From an uncultured Lentisphaerota bacterium (lineage in GTDB: Bacteria > Verrucomicrobiota > Kiritimatiellia > CAIQIC01), in assembly GCA_903912445.1 (NCBI GenBank), contig CAIWHP010000001.1:1-37228 (forward strand): 37,228 bases of DNA, given 5' to 3'. Positions within the stretch are counted from its first letter, which is position 1; each line of letters starts with the position of its first letter. Made by a program: the position numbers and the translations under genes. Below the pieces are notes generated by a model. That model worked only from the letters and a program-made list of their open reading frames with translations. It did no database searches and was not told the origin of the DNA. This document shows, piece by piece, positions 10,719 through 17,567 of this stretch.

Positions 10719-11844
10719 AATTTATTGGAAGAGTAAAACGATGAAGAGAGAAACCGTATACGCCGGTATAGTATGCATGATGACCGGCTTTTTGGCCGTG
10801 GCCTCATTCTCTGAAGCGGTGTTGTTTTGGCCATGGCTCTTCCTGTCGTGTAATTATCTAATGATTGCGATTGCCTCTGTATTCTGCGTACGAGTGCGAA
10901 AACACTTTGCTCTCATAGGTTTAATTGCAGCCTGTTCTGTATATATTTTTCATGCAGCTATGATCGCCACGGACGCATATTTATCTCACACCGCCAAGTT
11001 CGATCCTGATGCACTCGGGGGCTTTCTGGTGCTTAACGTAATAGATGCTATCGTTATTGGAGTAAGCGCCAGCGCCTCGGCACTAACCTTACGGCGCGTT
11101 AGAACTGAAAAGGAGTTAGCGATAATTGAAACGGCAAAAGAGAACGTAAAGCTGCTAAATAATCGGCCTGTTTTATTAAGTACTAACGACTTGCACAAGA
11201 CATACAAATTTGACCGCAAAGGGGTAAAGGTACTGAAGGGTGTCTCCATAACTGTACATATTGGTGAAACACTTGCGGTGATGGGCGCAAGCGGATCGGG
11301 GAAATCGACGTTACTAAATTGTCTTGGCGGGCTTGATAAACCGAGTGATGGGCAGGTTTTTTTCTACGGTTGTGATCTAAACAGACTCAGCGCAACAACG
11401 CGGACAGAATTGCGTTCCACAAAACTTAGTTTCGTATTTCAAGCATATCACCTTCTGCCGGAGTTGAATGTACTAGAGAATGTCCTTCTTCCGGCGTTGG
11501 CGCGGCATGGTGCAGTGAGTCGTCGCGGAGCGTTAGAAAGACGCGCGCTTGAACTTCTTGACTGTGTTGGTTTGAACGCACGCGCAACACACAGGCCCAC
11601 TGAACTTTCAGGCGGAGAGCAGCAACGTGTCGCGTTAGCGCGAGCTCTTATGAACGAACCGGAACTAGTGTTGGCCGACGAACCCACCGGCAATCTAGAT
11701 GCCATCACCGGTGAACAGGTTCTGGAATACCTCTTTCACCTAACGCGTGATCGTGGCCATACTTTGGTGATTGTAACTCATAACGCTGATATTGCCGCTC
11801 GTTGCGACAGAACGTTGGTTCTGCGGGATGGGGTGTTGTCTTAA
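10281..11844. other. Low-GC island starting inside the permease gene
   Basis: GC falls from about 62-68% to about 37-43% (26/60 at 10321-10380; 22/60 at 11101-11160) and returns to 40/60 at 11941-12000. The island covers the last third of the permease and the whole ATPase gene and ends close to the ATPase stop codon. Codon third positions become A/T-rich (for example many ttt, att, gaa). The change is abrupt, which suggests DNA of a different origin or an assembly junction. Confidence 0.8.
10741..11844 (+). CDS. LolD-type ABC ATPase with N-terminal membrane domain
   Basis: A 367-residue protein. Residues about 6-120 contain three to four hydrophobic segments, followed by a charged linker and a full LolD/MacB-type nucleotide-binding domain: Walker [10 protein letters not shown] (182-190), Q-loop in [12 protein letters not shown], signature LSGGEQQR (289-296), Walker B LVLADEP with Glu 314, and the H-loop VTHN. 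Family knowledge: LolD energises lipoprotein release with LolC/E; normal LolD is about 230 residues and soluble, so the N-terminal membrane part is an addition. The start at 10741 has GGAAGAG upstream. It lies entirely in the low-GC island, 22 bp after the permease gene, and is presumably its partner. Confidence 0.9.
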   Translation: MKRETVYAGIVCMMTGFLAVASFSEAVLFWPWLFLSCNYLMIAIASVFCVRVRKHFALIGLIAACSVYIFHAAMIATDAYLSHTAKFDPDALGGFLVLNVIDAIVIGVSASASALTLRRVRTEKELAIIETAKENVKLLNNRPVLLSTNDLHKTYKFDRKGVKVLKGVSITVHIGETLAVMGASGSGKSTLLNCLGGLDKPSDGQVFFYGCDLNRLSATTRTELRSTKLSFVFQAYHLLPELNVLENVLLPALARHGAVSRRGALERRALELLDCVGLNARATHRPTELSGGEQQRVALARALMNEPELVLADEPTGNLDAITGEQVLEYLFHLTRDRGHTLVIVTHNADIAARCDRTLVLRDGVLS

Positions 11845-12157
11845 GTGATTGCTTGCCCTTTTTCAACCGGCTGGCTGCAGGCGTTCGTGTTCGAGCTGCT
11901 GTGGCGGCGCTGGGAGCTGCGGCGGGCGGAAGCAAGCGGCCCGCACTGATCCTGCGCCCCGTTCTGCCGGGATCACCGATCCCGGCTACAATTCCCTGGG
12001 CCTGGCTTGTGCGTTCGTCTTTCGTGGGGAATCAATCGCAACAGAGCGCGGACGAGGACGAGGGCGATGGGAGAGAGTCAAGAAGGCTTCCGCACACTCG
12101 CCACCCGACCCTCGACACTCTTCCTCCGCCACTCGCCACCCGACCCTTGTCCCTTCC
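11845..12157. other. 313-bp gap after the LolD-type gene; no convincing gene
   Basis: GC-rich again immediately after the ATPase stop. The frame directly after that stop reads on from a GTG at 11845 for 34 codons to a TGA at 11947-11949, with residues such as GWLQAFVFELLWRRWELR; this could be a remnant of an older gene end, but it is too short to call. The right part (12095-12147) holds degenerate tandem repeats. Confidence 0.5.
12095..12147. repeat. 18-bp direct repeat of degenerate CACTCGCCACCC type
   Basis: CACTCGCCACCCGACCCT occurs exactly at 12095-12112 and 12130-12147 (period 35). A related string (GACCCTCGACAC) appears at 12107-12118 and 16055-16066. Both sites lie immediately beyond the stop codons of minus-strand genes (mlaD-like, L,D-transpeptidase). 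Confidence 0.6.
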
Positions 12158-13051
12158 TCAGAACGCGCCGAGGAACAGGCTGGAGAAGGTGGTCAGCGGC
12201 GCGGCCTCGCGGAAGTCGTCGATCGCGGCGCGGGCCTCCGACATGGTCTTCTTCACGTCGTGATAGAGGCTCTCGTCCATCGTCAGCTTGCCGATGGTGC
12301 CTTCGCCCTTCTCGATCTTGGCGGTGATGGTCTTGAGCGAGCCGGCGACCGCGGTGATGTCCTGGTAGAGCGCGTTGTCCTTCGCCAGCAGCTTGCCGAG
12401 CGTGCCTTCGCCGGCGGCGAGGCGGTTGCTGATGTCCTTGAGGTTGGCGGTCGTGGTCTTGAGGTCGGTGTAGATCGTGTCCTCCATCAGCAGCTTGCCG
12501 AGGGTGCCCTCGCCCGCGGCGAGCTTGCCGCTGATCTTCTTCACGTCGGCCATCGTCGTGGACAGGTTCTCCAGCATCTTGCCGTCCTCGAGGTTCTTCT
12601 TGATGAGCGCGACGGTGCGGGTCGCCTCGTCGATCAGGTCCACCGGCGTCAGGCCGCGCAGCACCGTGTCGGGGCGCAGCTCGGGCTTGCCGTTCGAGCC
12701 AAGGTCGATCGCCAGGTAGCGGCCGCCGAGCACGGAGGAGGGCAGCACCTCCACCTTGTAGTCGTCGTGGATCTTGATCGGCACCTCGAGGCTGCAATAC
12801 ACGTGCGCGCCATCGGCCTTGACCCCGAGGGTGTCCACCTTGCCCACATCCACACCGCGCACGAAGACGTTGTCGCCCTTGCGCAGGCCCATGACGTGGT
12901 CGAAGACGATCTCGTATTTGTGGCCGCCAGCGCCAAAGAGCCGCGAGCGGCTCAGGATGGCCGTGCTGAAGAACAGGGCGACGATCATCATCGCGAAGAA
13001 GAAGCCCACGATGACCTCGATGGTGGTTTCCTGACGCCGGTCCTTTTTCAT
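12158..13051 (-). CDS. MlaD-family MCE-domain protein
   Basis: A 297-residue protein with an N-terminal cytoplasmic tail, one transmembrane helix (VIVGFFFAMMIVALFFSTAIL, about residues 14-34) and an MCE domain (about 45-120, KYEIVFDHVMGLRKGDNVFVRGVDVG type). The C-terminal half is helical and carries three near-repeats: GEGTLGKLLMEDTIY, GEGTLGKLLAKDNALY and GEGTIGKLTMDESLY. Family knowledge: MlaD/MCE proteins form hexameric rings in the periplasm that bind phospholipid and pass it between membranes together with an MlaE/MlaF ABC transporter. Its ATG overlaps the MlaF stop by 4 bp (ATGA), so the two are translationally coupled. Confidence 0.92.
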   Translation of the reverse strand: MKKDRRQETTIEVIVGFFFAMMIVALFFSTAILSRSRLFGAGGHKYEIVFDHVMGLRKGDNVFVRGVDVGKVDTLGVKADGAHVYCSLEVPIKIHDDYKVEVLPSSVLGGRYLAIDLGSNGKPELRPDTVLRGLTPVDLIDEATRTVALIKKNLEDGKMLENLSTTMADVKKISGKLAAGEGTLGKLLMEDTIYTDLKTTTANLKDISNRLAAGEGTLGKLLAKDNALYQDITAVAGSLKTITAKIEKGEGTIGKLTMDESLYHDVKKTMSEARAAIDDFREAAPLTTFSSLFLGAF

Positions 13052-13812
13052 AATGTCCCCGTTTTTTCCCAGGCGCCGCGCTGGGTGATGTATTGCGCTT
13101 GCAGAAATTGCTGCACCTTCTCGTTGGGCGACTTGATGAACTCCGCCGGCGTGCCCAGCTCCACGATCCGGCCGGCATCGAGCATGGCGATCCGGGTGGC
13201 GATGGCGAGCGCGCTGTGCATATCGTGCGTCACCACCACGCTCGTCACGCCCAGCCCTTGCCGCAGGTTGTCGATCAGCTGGTCGATCGAGCGCGAAGTC
13301 ACCGGGTCGAGGCCGCTCGTCGGCTCGTCATAGAGGATGATCTCGGGCGAGGTGATGATCGCGCGCGCCAGGCCGACGCGCTTGCGCATGCCGCCGGAGA
13401 GCTCGCCGGGCATCTTGTCGTAGGCCGTCTCGAGCCCGACCAGCGCGAGCTTTTCGCGCGCCAAGGCCTCGATCTCCTCCTCCGGCCGGTTCGTCCGCTC
13501 CAGCAGCGGCAGTCCGACGTTGTCGCCGGCGCACATCCAGTTGAGCAGCGCCGCGCCCTGGAAGAGCACGCCGAACCGCGTGCGGATCTTCTCCAGCAGG
13601 CGCCCGCGCGCCTCGCTCACGCAGTCGTCACCGATCCAGACGCGTCCGCTGTCCGGCGTCAGCAGCCGCACCATGTGCTTGAGGCTGACGCTCTTGCCCG
13701 CGCCGGAGGTGCCGACGATGAAGAACGTCTCGCCCGGCGCGATCTCGAAATCCACGCCATCGAGCACCGTGCGCCCGCCCAGCCGCTTATGTACTTTTTC
13801 AAAACGGATCAT
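13048..13812 (-). CDS. MlaF-type ABC transporter ATPase
   Basis: A 254-residue ATPase of the MCE/phospholipid-transport type. Motifs: Walker A GTSGAGKS, Q-loop GVLFQGAALLNWM, signature ELSGGMRKRVGLARA, Walker B IILYDEPTSGLDPVTS and H-loop VVTHDM. The SGGMRKR signature and the GLDP sequence are typical of MlaF. It energises lipid movement through the MlaE permease encoded just upstream (the MlaE stop is at 13817, 4 bp before this start), and its end overlaps mlaD by 4 bp. This gives an MlaE-MlaF-MlaD operon order. Confidence 0.94.
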   Translation of the reverse strand: MIRFEKVHKRLGGRTVLDGVDFEIAPGETFFIVGTSGAGKSVSLKHMVRLLTPDSGRVWIGDDCVSEARGRLLEKIRTRFGVLFQGAALLNWMCAGDNVGLPLLERTNRPEEEIEALAREKLALVGLETAYDKMPGELSGGMRKRVGLARAIITSPEIILYDEPTSGLDPVTSRSIDQLIDNLRQGLGVTSVVVTHDMHSALAIATRIAMLDAGRIVELGTPAEFIKSPNEKVQQFLQAQYITQRGAWEKTGTL

Positions 13813-13816
13813 GGCG

Positions 13817-14593
13817 TCACTTGTAGAACATCCGCGTGAGGAAATAGCCCATCGTCAGAATCGTCAGGAACGAGATGATCACCGTCCGGCGCGTCGCCCG
13901 GCCGACGCCGACCGCGCCCTCCGTCGTCGCGAAGCCCTGGTGGCAGGCCACCGTCACCACGATCACGCCGAAGACGAAAGCCTTGAACAGGCCCACCAAG
14001 AGGTCCTTGTTCTCCGCGTAGCGCGTGCAGTTGTCGAAGTAGGCGATGAACGAGACGTCCAGCTGCGTGTAGCCGACGATCGCGCCGCCGAGGATGCCGA
14101 TCGCGTTGGTGTAGAGCGTCAGGAACGGCATCATCACCGCCAGCGCCACCAGCCGCGGCATGACGAGGAACCGCACGGGGTTGATGCCCATGATCTCCAG
14201 CGCGGAGATCTCCTCGCTGACGACCATCGTGCCCATCTGCGCCGCGATCGCGCTGCCGACGCTCGCCGCGATGATCAGGCCCGTCATGAACGGGCCCATC
14301 TCGCGCAGCAGCACCAGCGTCACCACCGAGCCGATATAGACCTCCTGCCCGTAGCGGCGCATCTCCAGGCCGGTCTGCAGCGCCAGGATCATGCCGGTGA
14401 AGAAGGCCACCACGGTGATGACGCCGAGGCTCTTAATGCCGCTGACGAACATCTGGTGGAGGGTGTCGCTGCGGTTCTGGCGCGAGAAGACGAAGACGAC
14501 CTGGCTGGTCGCCTCCGCCAGCAGCACCAGCGCCCGGCCGGTGTCGCGCAGCGCCGTCAGCACCTGCCGTCCGAGCCGCGCCCAGGCGTTCAC
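13817..14593 (-). CDS. MlaE-type phospholipid ABC permease
   Basis: A 258-residue integral membrane protein of the MlaE (YrbE) family. It has a short amphipathic N-terminus, then several helices with family blocks such as VAFFTGMILALQTGLEMRRYG, REMGPFMTGLIIAASVGSA and ALEIMGINPVRFLVMPR. It forms the membrane pore of the Mla-type transporter with MlaF and MlaD encoded downstream. Start choice: a GTG at 14593 gives the usual family length but has a weak ribosome site. A GTG at 14665, 24 codons earlier, has a better AGGGGAG just upstream and is a real alternative. The frame is open even further upstream, but that DNA belongs to the neighbouring hydrolase gene. Confidence 0.88.
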   Translation of the reverse strand: MNAWARLGRQVLTALRDTGRALVLLAEATSQVVFVFSRQNRSDTLHQMFVSGIKSLGVITVVAFFTGMILALQTGLEMRRYGQEVYIGSVVTLVLLREMGPFMTGLIIAASVGSAIAAQMGTMVVSEEISALEIMGINPVRFLVMPRLVALAVMMPFLTLYTNAIGILGGAIVGYTQLDVSFIAYFDNCTRYAENKDLLVGLFKAFVFGVIVVTVACHQGFATTEGAVGVGRATRRTVIISFLTILTMGYFLTRMFYK

Positions 14594-14727
14594 CGGCGGC
14601 TCAAGATATTCTGGTTCCCGCGTATGAATAGTTCGTCTCCCGAAGTAATCGGGCGGAGCATACACTGCTCCCCTCAGTTTTCCAAGGGCTTGCTCGTGGC
14701 TGCTCGTGGCTTGTTCGCTGCCGCACT

Positions 14728-15411
14728 TCAGTGTGACGCCAGCATGGACTGCATGCCCCGGGCGAGAAACGCGGTGACGGCCTGCGGGTGCGACAGGGAA
14801 AGCGCGTGGCCCGCGCCCGGCACCAGCTCGGCGCCGGCCGCACGTGCGGCCGGCAAAACCAGGTCCCGGGCGCCGTGCAGCTGGAAAAGCGGAACGTGAC
14901 CGGCCGCGGCGGGACCGTCCCACTCCAATACGGCGCGGCAGGCCCAGCGCAGGAAGGCCGCGTCGGAGTCGGCCAGCTGCGACAACAGCGCGGCGGAATG
15001 CCGGTTCAGCAGCCCGCCGCTGGAGAGCAGCGCGGCCTGGCTCAGGAGGTTGGCCAGCTCGAACGGGATGGCGCCGGCAACGCGCGCCATGTTGCGCAGC
15101 GCGCGGAACGCCGGCGGAAAACCGGCCGGCGAGCGAGCGCTGCCGATGAGGAAGCAGCCCAGCGCATCCAGATGCCGCACCATCTCCAGCGCCACAAAGC
15201 CGCCGAAGGATGCGCCGCCGATGAAACACGGCACGCCGGGATTGAGGTGGGCGGCAAACCGTCCGGCATACCGGGCGATGGATTCGCCGGCCTGCGGGGC
15301 GAGCCACTGCGGAACGCGCAGGTTCGGCAGGGCTTTGATCTGTTCAGCAAAGACACGCTGGTCGGCGCCCATGCCCGACAGCAGGATCAGCGGCGGCAGC
15401 GGGGGCGTCAA
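14728..15411 (-). CDS. Small alpha/beta hydrolase
   Basis: A 227-residue single-domain alpha/beta hydrolase. Visible parts: the first strand and oxyanion loop LILLSGMGAD, nucleophile elbow GGASFGG (Ser 68), acid Asp 183 in HGARDLVLP and His 202 in GAGHALS. Start choice: a TTG at 15411 overlaps the stop of the upstream nuclease-family gene by 4 bp (TTGA) and keeps the first beta-strand. The first ATG (15372) would remove that strand and the frame's earlier codons look non-coding. Substrate unknown; carboxylesterase, thioesterase or cofactor-related hydrolase all possible. It is translationally coupled to the upstream gene and precedes the Mla genes. Confidence 0.78.
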   Translation of the reverse strand: MTPPLPPLILLSGMGADQRVFAEQIKALPNLRVPQWLAPQAGESIARYAGRFAAHLNPGVPCFIGGASFGGFVALEMVRHLDALGCFLIGSARSPAGFPPAFRALRNMARVAGAIPFELANLLSQAALLSSGGLLNRHSAALLSQLADSDAAFLRWACRAVLEWDGPAAAGHVPLFQLHGARDLVLPAARAAGAELVPGAGHALSLSHPQAVTAFLARGMQSMLASH

Positions 15412-15914
15412 GGTTCCGTCCCTGGCGCGTCCGGCGGAGGCTTGTCGTCCTCGTCCTTTTCCTCCTGCTCGCGGGCGCGCTGCTCGGCCTGCCGGAGGAG
15501 GTCGCTCATGTCGTCGGCCGCGTCCCAGACGTGGCGGGCGACGTAGAGCGGGCACTGCTGCTGGATGGCGATCGCGATCGAGTCGCTCGGGCGGGCGTCG
15601 ATCTCGACCACGTTGCGGCCGAGGTCGCTCTGCTGCTGGAGGTAGAGGCGCGCGAAGTAGGGTCCCTCGTCCAGGTCGCTGATGACGACCTTGAGCGCGC
15701 GGACGCCGAGGCCCGTGAAAATGCGCGCAATCAGCTCGTGCGTCAGCGGGCGCGGCGCCTGCACCTTGCGCAACGCCATCAGCATCGCCGCCGCCATCGT
15801 CGGGTCCACAAAGATGGCGATGACCTTCGCCTGCCCCTCGGCGCCGAGGAAGATGCCCCAGTTGCCCGGCCCGGGCAGCAGGTTGCGGATGGAGACCGGG
15901 ATGTCATCGCTCAT
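15408..15914 (-). CDS. Bifunctional nuclease family protein (BFN/DUF151)
   Basis: A 168-residue protein with one BFN (DUF151) domain over about residues 20-130: VIAIFVDPTMAAAMLMAL, the THELIARIFTGLGVRALKVVI block, then YFARLYL and the diagnostic IDARPSDSIAIAI. The C-terminal 30 residues are a charged, Glu/Asp/Lys-rich tail. Family knowledge: plant members have RNase/DNase activity; the bacterial role is unsettled. It heads the minus-strand cluster that continues into the small hydrolase (4-bp overlap) and then the Mla genes. Start at the ATG at 15914; no competing upstream start looks better. Confidence 0.9.
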   Translation of the reverse strand: MSDDIPVSIRNLLPGPGNWGIFLGAEGQAKVIAIFVDPTMAAAMLMALRKVQAPRPLTHELIARIFTGLGVRALKVVISDLDEGPYFARLYLQQQSDLGRNVVEIDARPSDSIAIAIQQQCPLYVARHVWDAADDMSDLLRQAEQRAREQEEKDEDDKPPPDAPGTEP

Positions 15915-15955
15915 GATGAAAACATCCTAGCACGGCAGCAGAAATTTGAACAAAA

Positions 15956-16004
15956 GATAACCAAGAAAGAGCGCCAAGGGCCGCACTGCGTTTGCTTGGT
16001 TATC
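15956..16004. repeat. Inverted repeat GATAACCAAG/CTTGGTTATC
   Basis: Perfect 10-bp arms at 15956-15965 and 15995-16004 with a 29-base spacer, in the 162-bp gap between the L,D-transpeptidase stop and the BFN start. It has no U-run on either strand, so I do not call it a terminator. The purine-rich arm (AACAAAAGATAACCAAGAAAG) looks like a dispersed extragenic repeat rather than unique sequence (inference). Confidence 0.5.
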
Positions 16005-16076
16005 GCCTGTGCCAAACGACATAACAGGGAGGTGCGCTCTTCCCCTCGCCCCACGACCCTCGACACCCTTTTCCCG

Positions 16077-17567
16077 TCATTCCTCCACGCTCACCGGCGT
16101 GCCGATCTCCACCATGCGGAGCAGCTTCTGCGCGTTCCAGTTGGCGAGGCGGAAGCAGCCGTGGCTCTCGGTCTTGCCGATATCCTCCGGCTTGGGCGTG
16201 CCGTGCATGCCGTAGCCGGTCTTGCTCAAGCCCACCCACGCGCTGCCGACCGGGTTGCGCGGGCCGGGCGGGATGATGAGCCTGGTCGTGATGCTGGCGC
16301 TCTCCGGATCCTCGCTGAACAGCGCGGGGTCGAAGGTGTAGTTCGGGTTCGGCGCGACCACCGCGACGCTGATCTCGCACGGCTCGCGCTTCTTCGGGTC
16401 GCGCGCGATCGAGCACGGGAACTGCGCCAGCTGCTGGCCCGCGCCATCGAAGACGCGCACAAGCTTCCCACCGATGGAGATACGGAGGCACGCGGCATGC
16501 GCCAGCGCCACGGACGAGCTGACGTCCGGGATCGTCAGCGTGGTGCCGGCGGGCGGGTCGGGCCAGACGGTGACCTGCGGGTTGAGGTCGCGGATCGCCT
16601 GCTGCGTGGCGTGGCCGCGCTCGGCGAGGGCCTCGAGGATGGTCTGATAGCCGAGGCGCGCCGCCTGCGCCCGGCCGACCCACGTCGTCGGGTTCTGCGT
16701 GAGCTGCGCGTGGTCGTCGGCCGTGACCGTGTAGCTCGTGAAGCCGCCCCCGAGGTCGCCGAGCGCGGCCAGCGTCGCGGCCCCCGGCTCGCCGGTGACC
16801 GTCAGGCCGCGCGCCTTCTGGAACGCGCGGAGCGCCGCGTGGGTGCGCGAGCCGACCTTGCCGTCGGCGCAGTTGCACGAAAAATGCTGGCGGTCGAGCA
16901 GCGTCTGCAGCGCGATGATCTGGCGGAAGTCGAGGGACAGGAGCCGGGTGTCGAGGGGCGGGGGGCGAGGAAAAGCGGGCAAGGCAATGGTGGCAGGAGG
17001 ATGGTTGATGGTGGCGGGTGCTGGCCTGTTCGCGCCGGAATTGGGCGGCGGCGCTTCTCGTGTTGCCGGCTGGGTTCCACCCGACCCCCGACCTTCGGCA
17101 TTCGGCGCTCCTCTTCCGCCCGCCACCCCGCTCACGGCGCCCGTCCCATGTGCTGCTTTTTCCAAGGCTTGGAAATCAAGCGGGGTGCTTTTCCCAGGGC
17201 TGGGAAAAGTTTGCGGCGGCATGAGCGGCGGCGGCGCGGGCGGCGGCGTCCGGCCCATGATCAGGTCGGCCAGGGAAGAGGATGAGGCACCGGTCGTCCC
17301 GCGTTGCGGGTCTCGCGTCTCGCGTCGGCTGCCACTCTCCACGCGACCCGCACCATTCGCCACGCGACCCACGGCTTTCGTCCCGCGTGCTGCGACGACC
17401 GGCGGCAGCGCGGTGAGGATGGGCTTGGGCGGCGCGGGGTCGAGCTGGGCGGGCGGCGCGTCGGGATATTGCTTCAGGGTGACACACCCGGCGCACAGGC
17501 AGGCGACCACCGCCAGCTGTGCGGCGGCCAGGTGACGGTGACGGACAGGCATGATGCGGGTCCTCAT
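16077..17567 (-). CDS. L,D-transpeptidase (YkuD) lipoprotein with peptidoglycan-binding domain
   Basis: A 496-residue exported protein. The N-terminus has a hydrophobic signal with possible lipoboxes (VVAC, CAGC). After a long low-complexity linker (about 58-213) come a peptidoglycan-binding-like domain (about 214-272, LQTLLDRQHF...RTHAALRAFQKARGL), a LysM-like segment (about 279-350) and a C-terminal YkuD domain (about 358-494) with HGTPKPEDIGKTESHGCFRLAN, Cys 471 being catalytic. Family knowledge: it makes 3-3 peptidoglycan cross-links or attaches lipoproteins to the wall. Its ATG overlaps the rpoN stop by 4 bp (ATGA). Oddity: much of the linker is translated repeat DNA, including two palindromes at 17160-17209. 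Confidence 0.9.
   Translation of the reverse strand: MRTRIMPVRHRHLAAAQLAVVACLCAGCVTLKQYPDAPPAQLDPAPPKPILTALPPVVAARGTKAVGRVANGAGRVESGSRRETRDPQRGTTGASSSSLADLIMGRTPPPAPPPLMPPQTFPSPGKSTPLDFQALEKAAHGTGAVSGVAGGRGAPNAEGRGSGGTQPATREAPPPNSGANRPAPATINHPPATIALPAFPRPPPLDTRLLSLDFRQIIALQTLLDRQHFSCNCADGKVGSRTHAALRAFQKARGLTVTGEPGAATLAALGDLGGGFTSYTVTADDHAQLTQNPTTWVGRAQAARLGYQTILEALAERGHATQQAIRDLNPQVTVWPDPPAGTTLTIPDVSSSVALAHAACLRISIGGKLVRVFDGAGQQLAQFPCSIARDPKKREPCEISVAVVAPNPNYTFDPALFSEDPESASITTRLIIPPGPRNPVGSAWVGLSKTGYGMHGTPKPEDIGKTESHGCFRLANWNAQKLLRMVEIGTPVSVEE
16930..17395. repeat. Repeat-derived segment inside the L,D-transpeptidase gene
   Basis: Three blocks look like dispersed repeats rather than domain-coding DNA: 17316-17395 (degenerate CCACGCGACCCGCACC / CGCCACGCGACCC units), 17160-17209 (hairpins TTCCAAGGCTTGGAA and CTTTTCCCAG-GG-CTGGGAAAAG) and about 16930-17110 (ATGGTGGCAGG / ATGGTTGATGGTGGC and CCACCCGACCCCCGACC strings). 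All are in frame and encode a Gly/Pro/Arg/Ala-rich linker. Confidence 0.55.
17160..17209. repeat. Pair of TTCCAA/TTCCCA palindromes in coding DNA
   Basis: TTCCAAGGCTTGGAA at 17160-17174 and CTTTTCCCAG-GG-CTGGGAAAAG at 17188-17209 (10-bp perfect arms). On the minus strand they encode FPSPGKS and DFQALEKA of the transpeptidase linker. The same kind of palindrome recurs at 29370-29447 and 34060-34073. Confidence 0.6.

Noticed and set aside
11845-11949. 34-codon frame directly after the LolD-type stop as a gene
   Set aside because: GTG start with no ribosome site and no recognisable motif; kept only as a possible remnant in the gap entry.
14595-14662. 23-codon ATG frame (MLRPITSGDEL...) between the small hydrolase and mlaE
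   Set aside because: Too short, no ribosome site of its own, and it overlaps the possible longer MlaE start.
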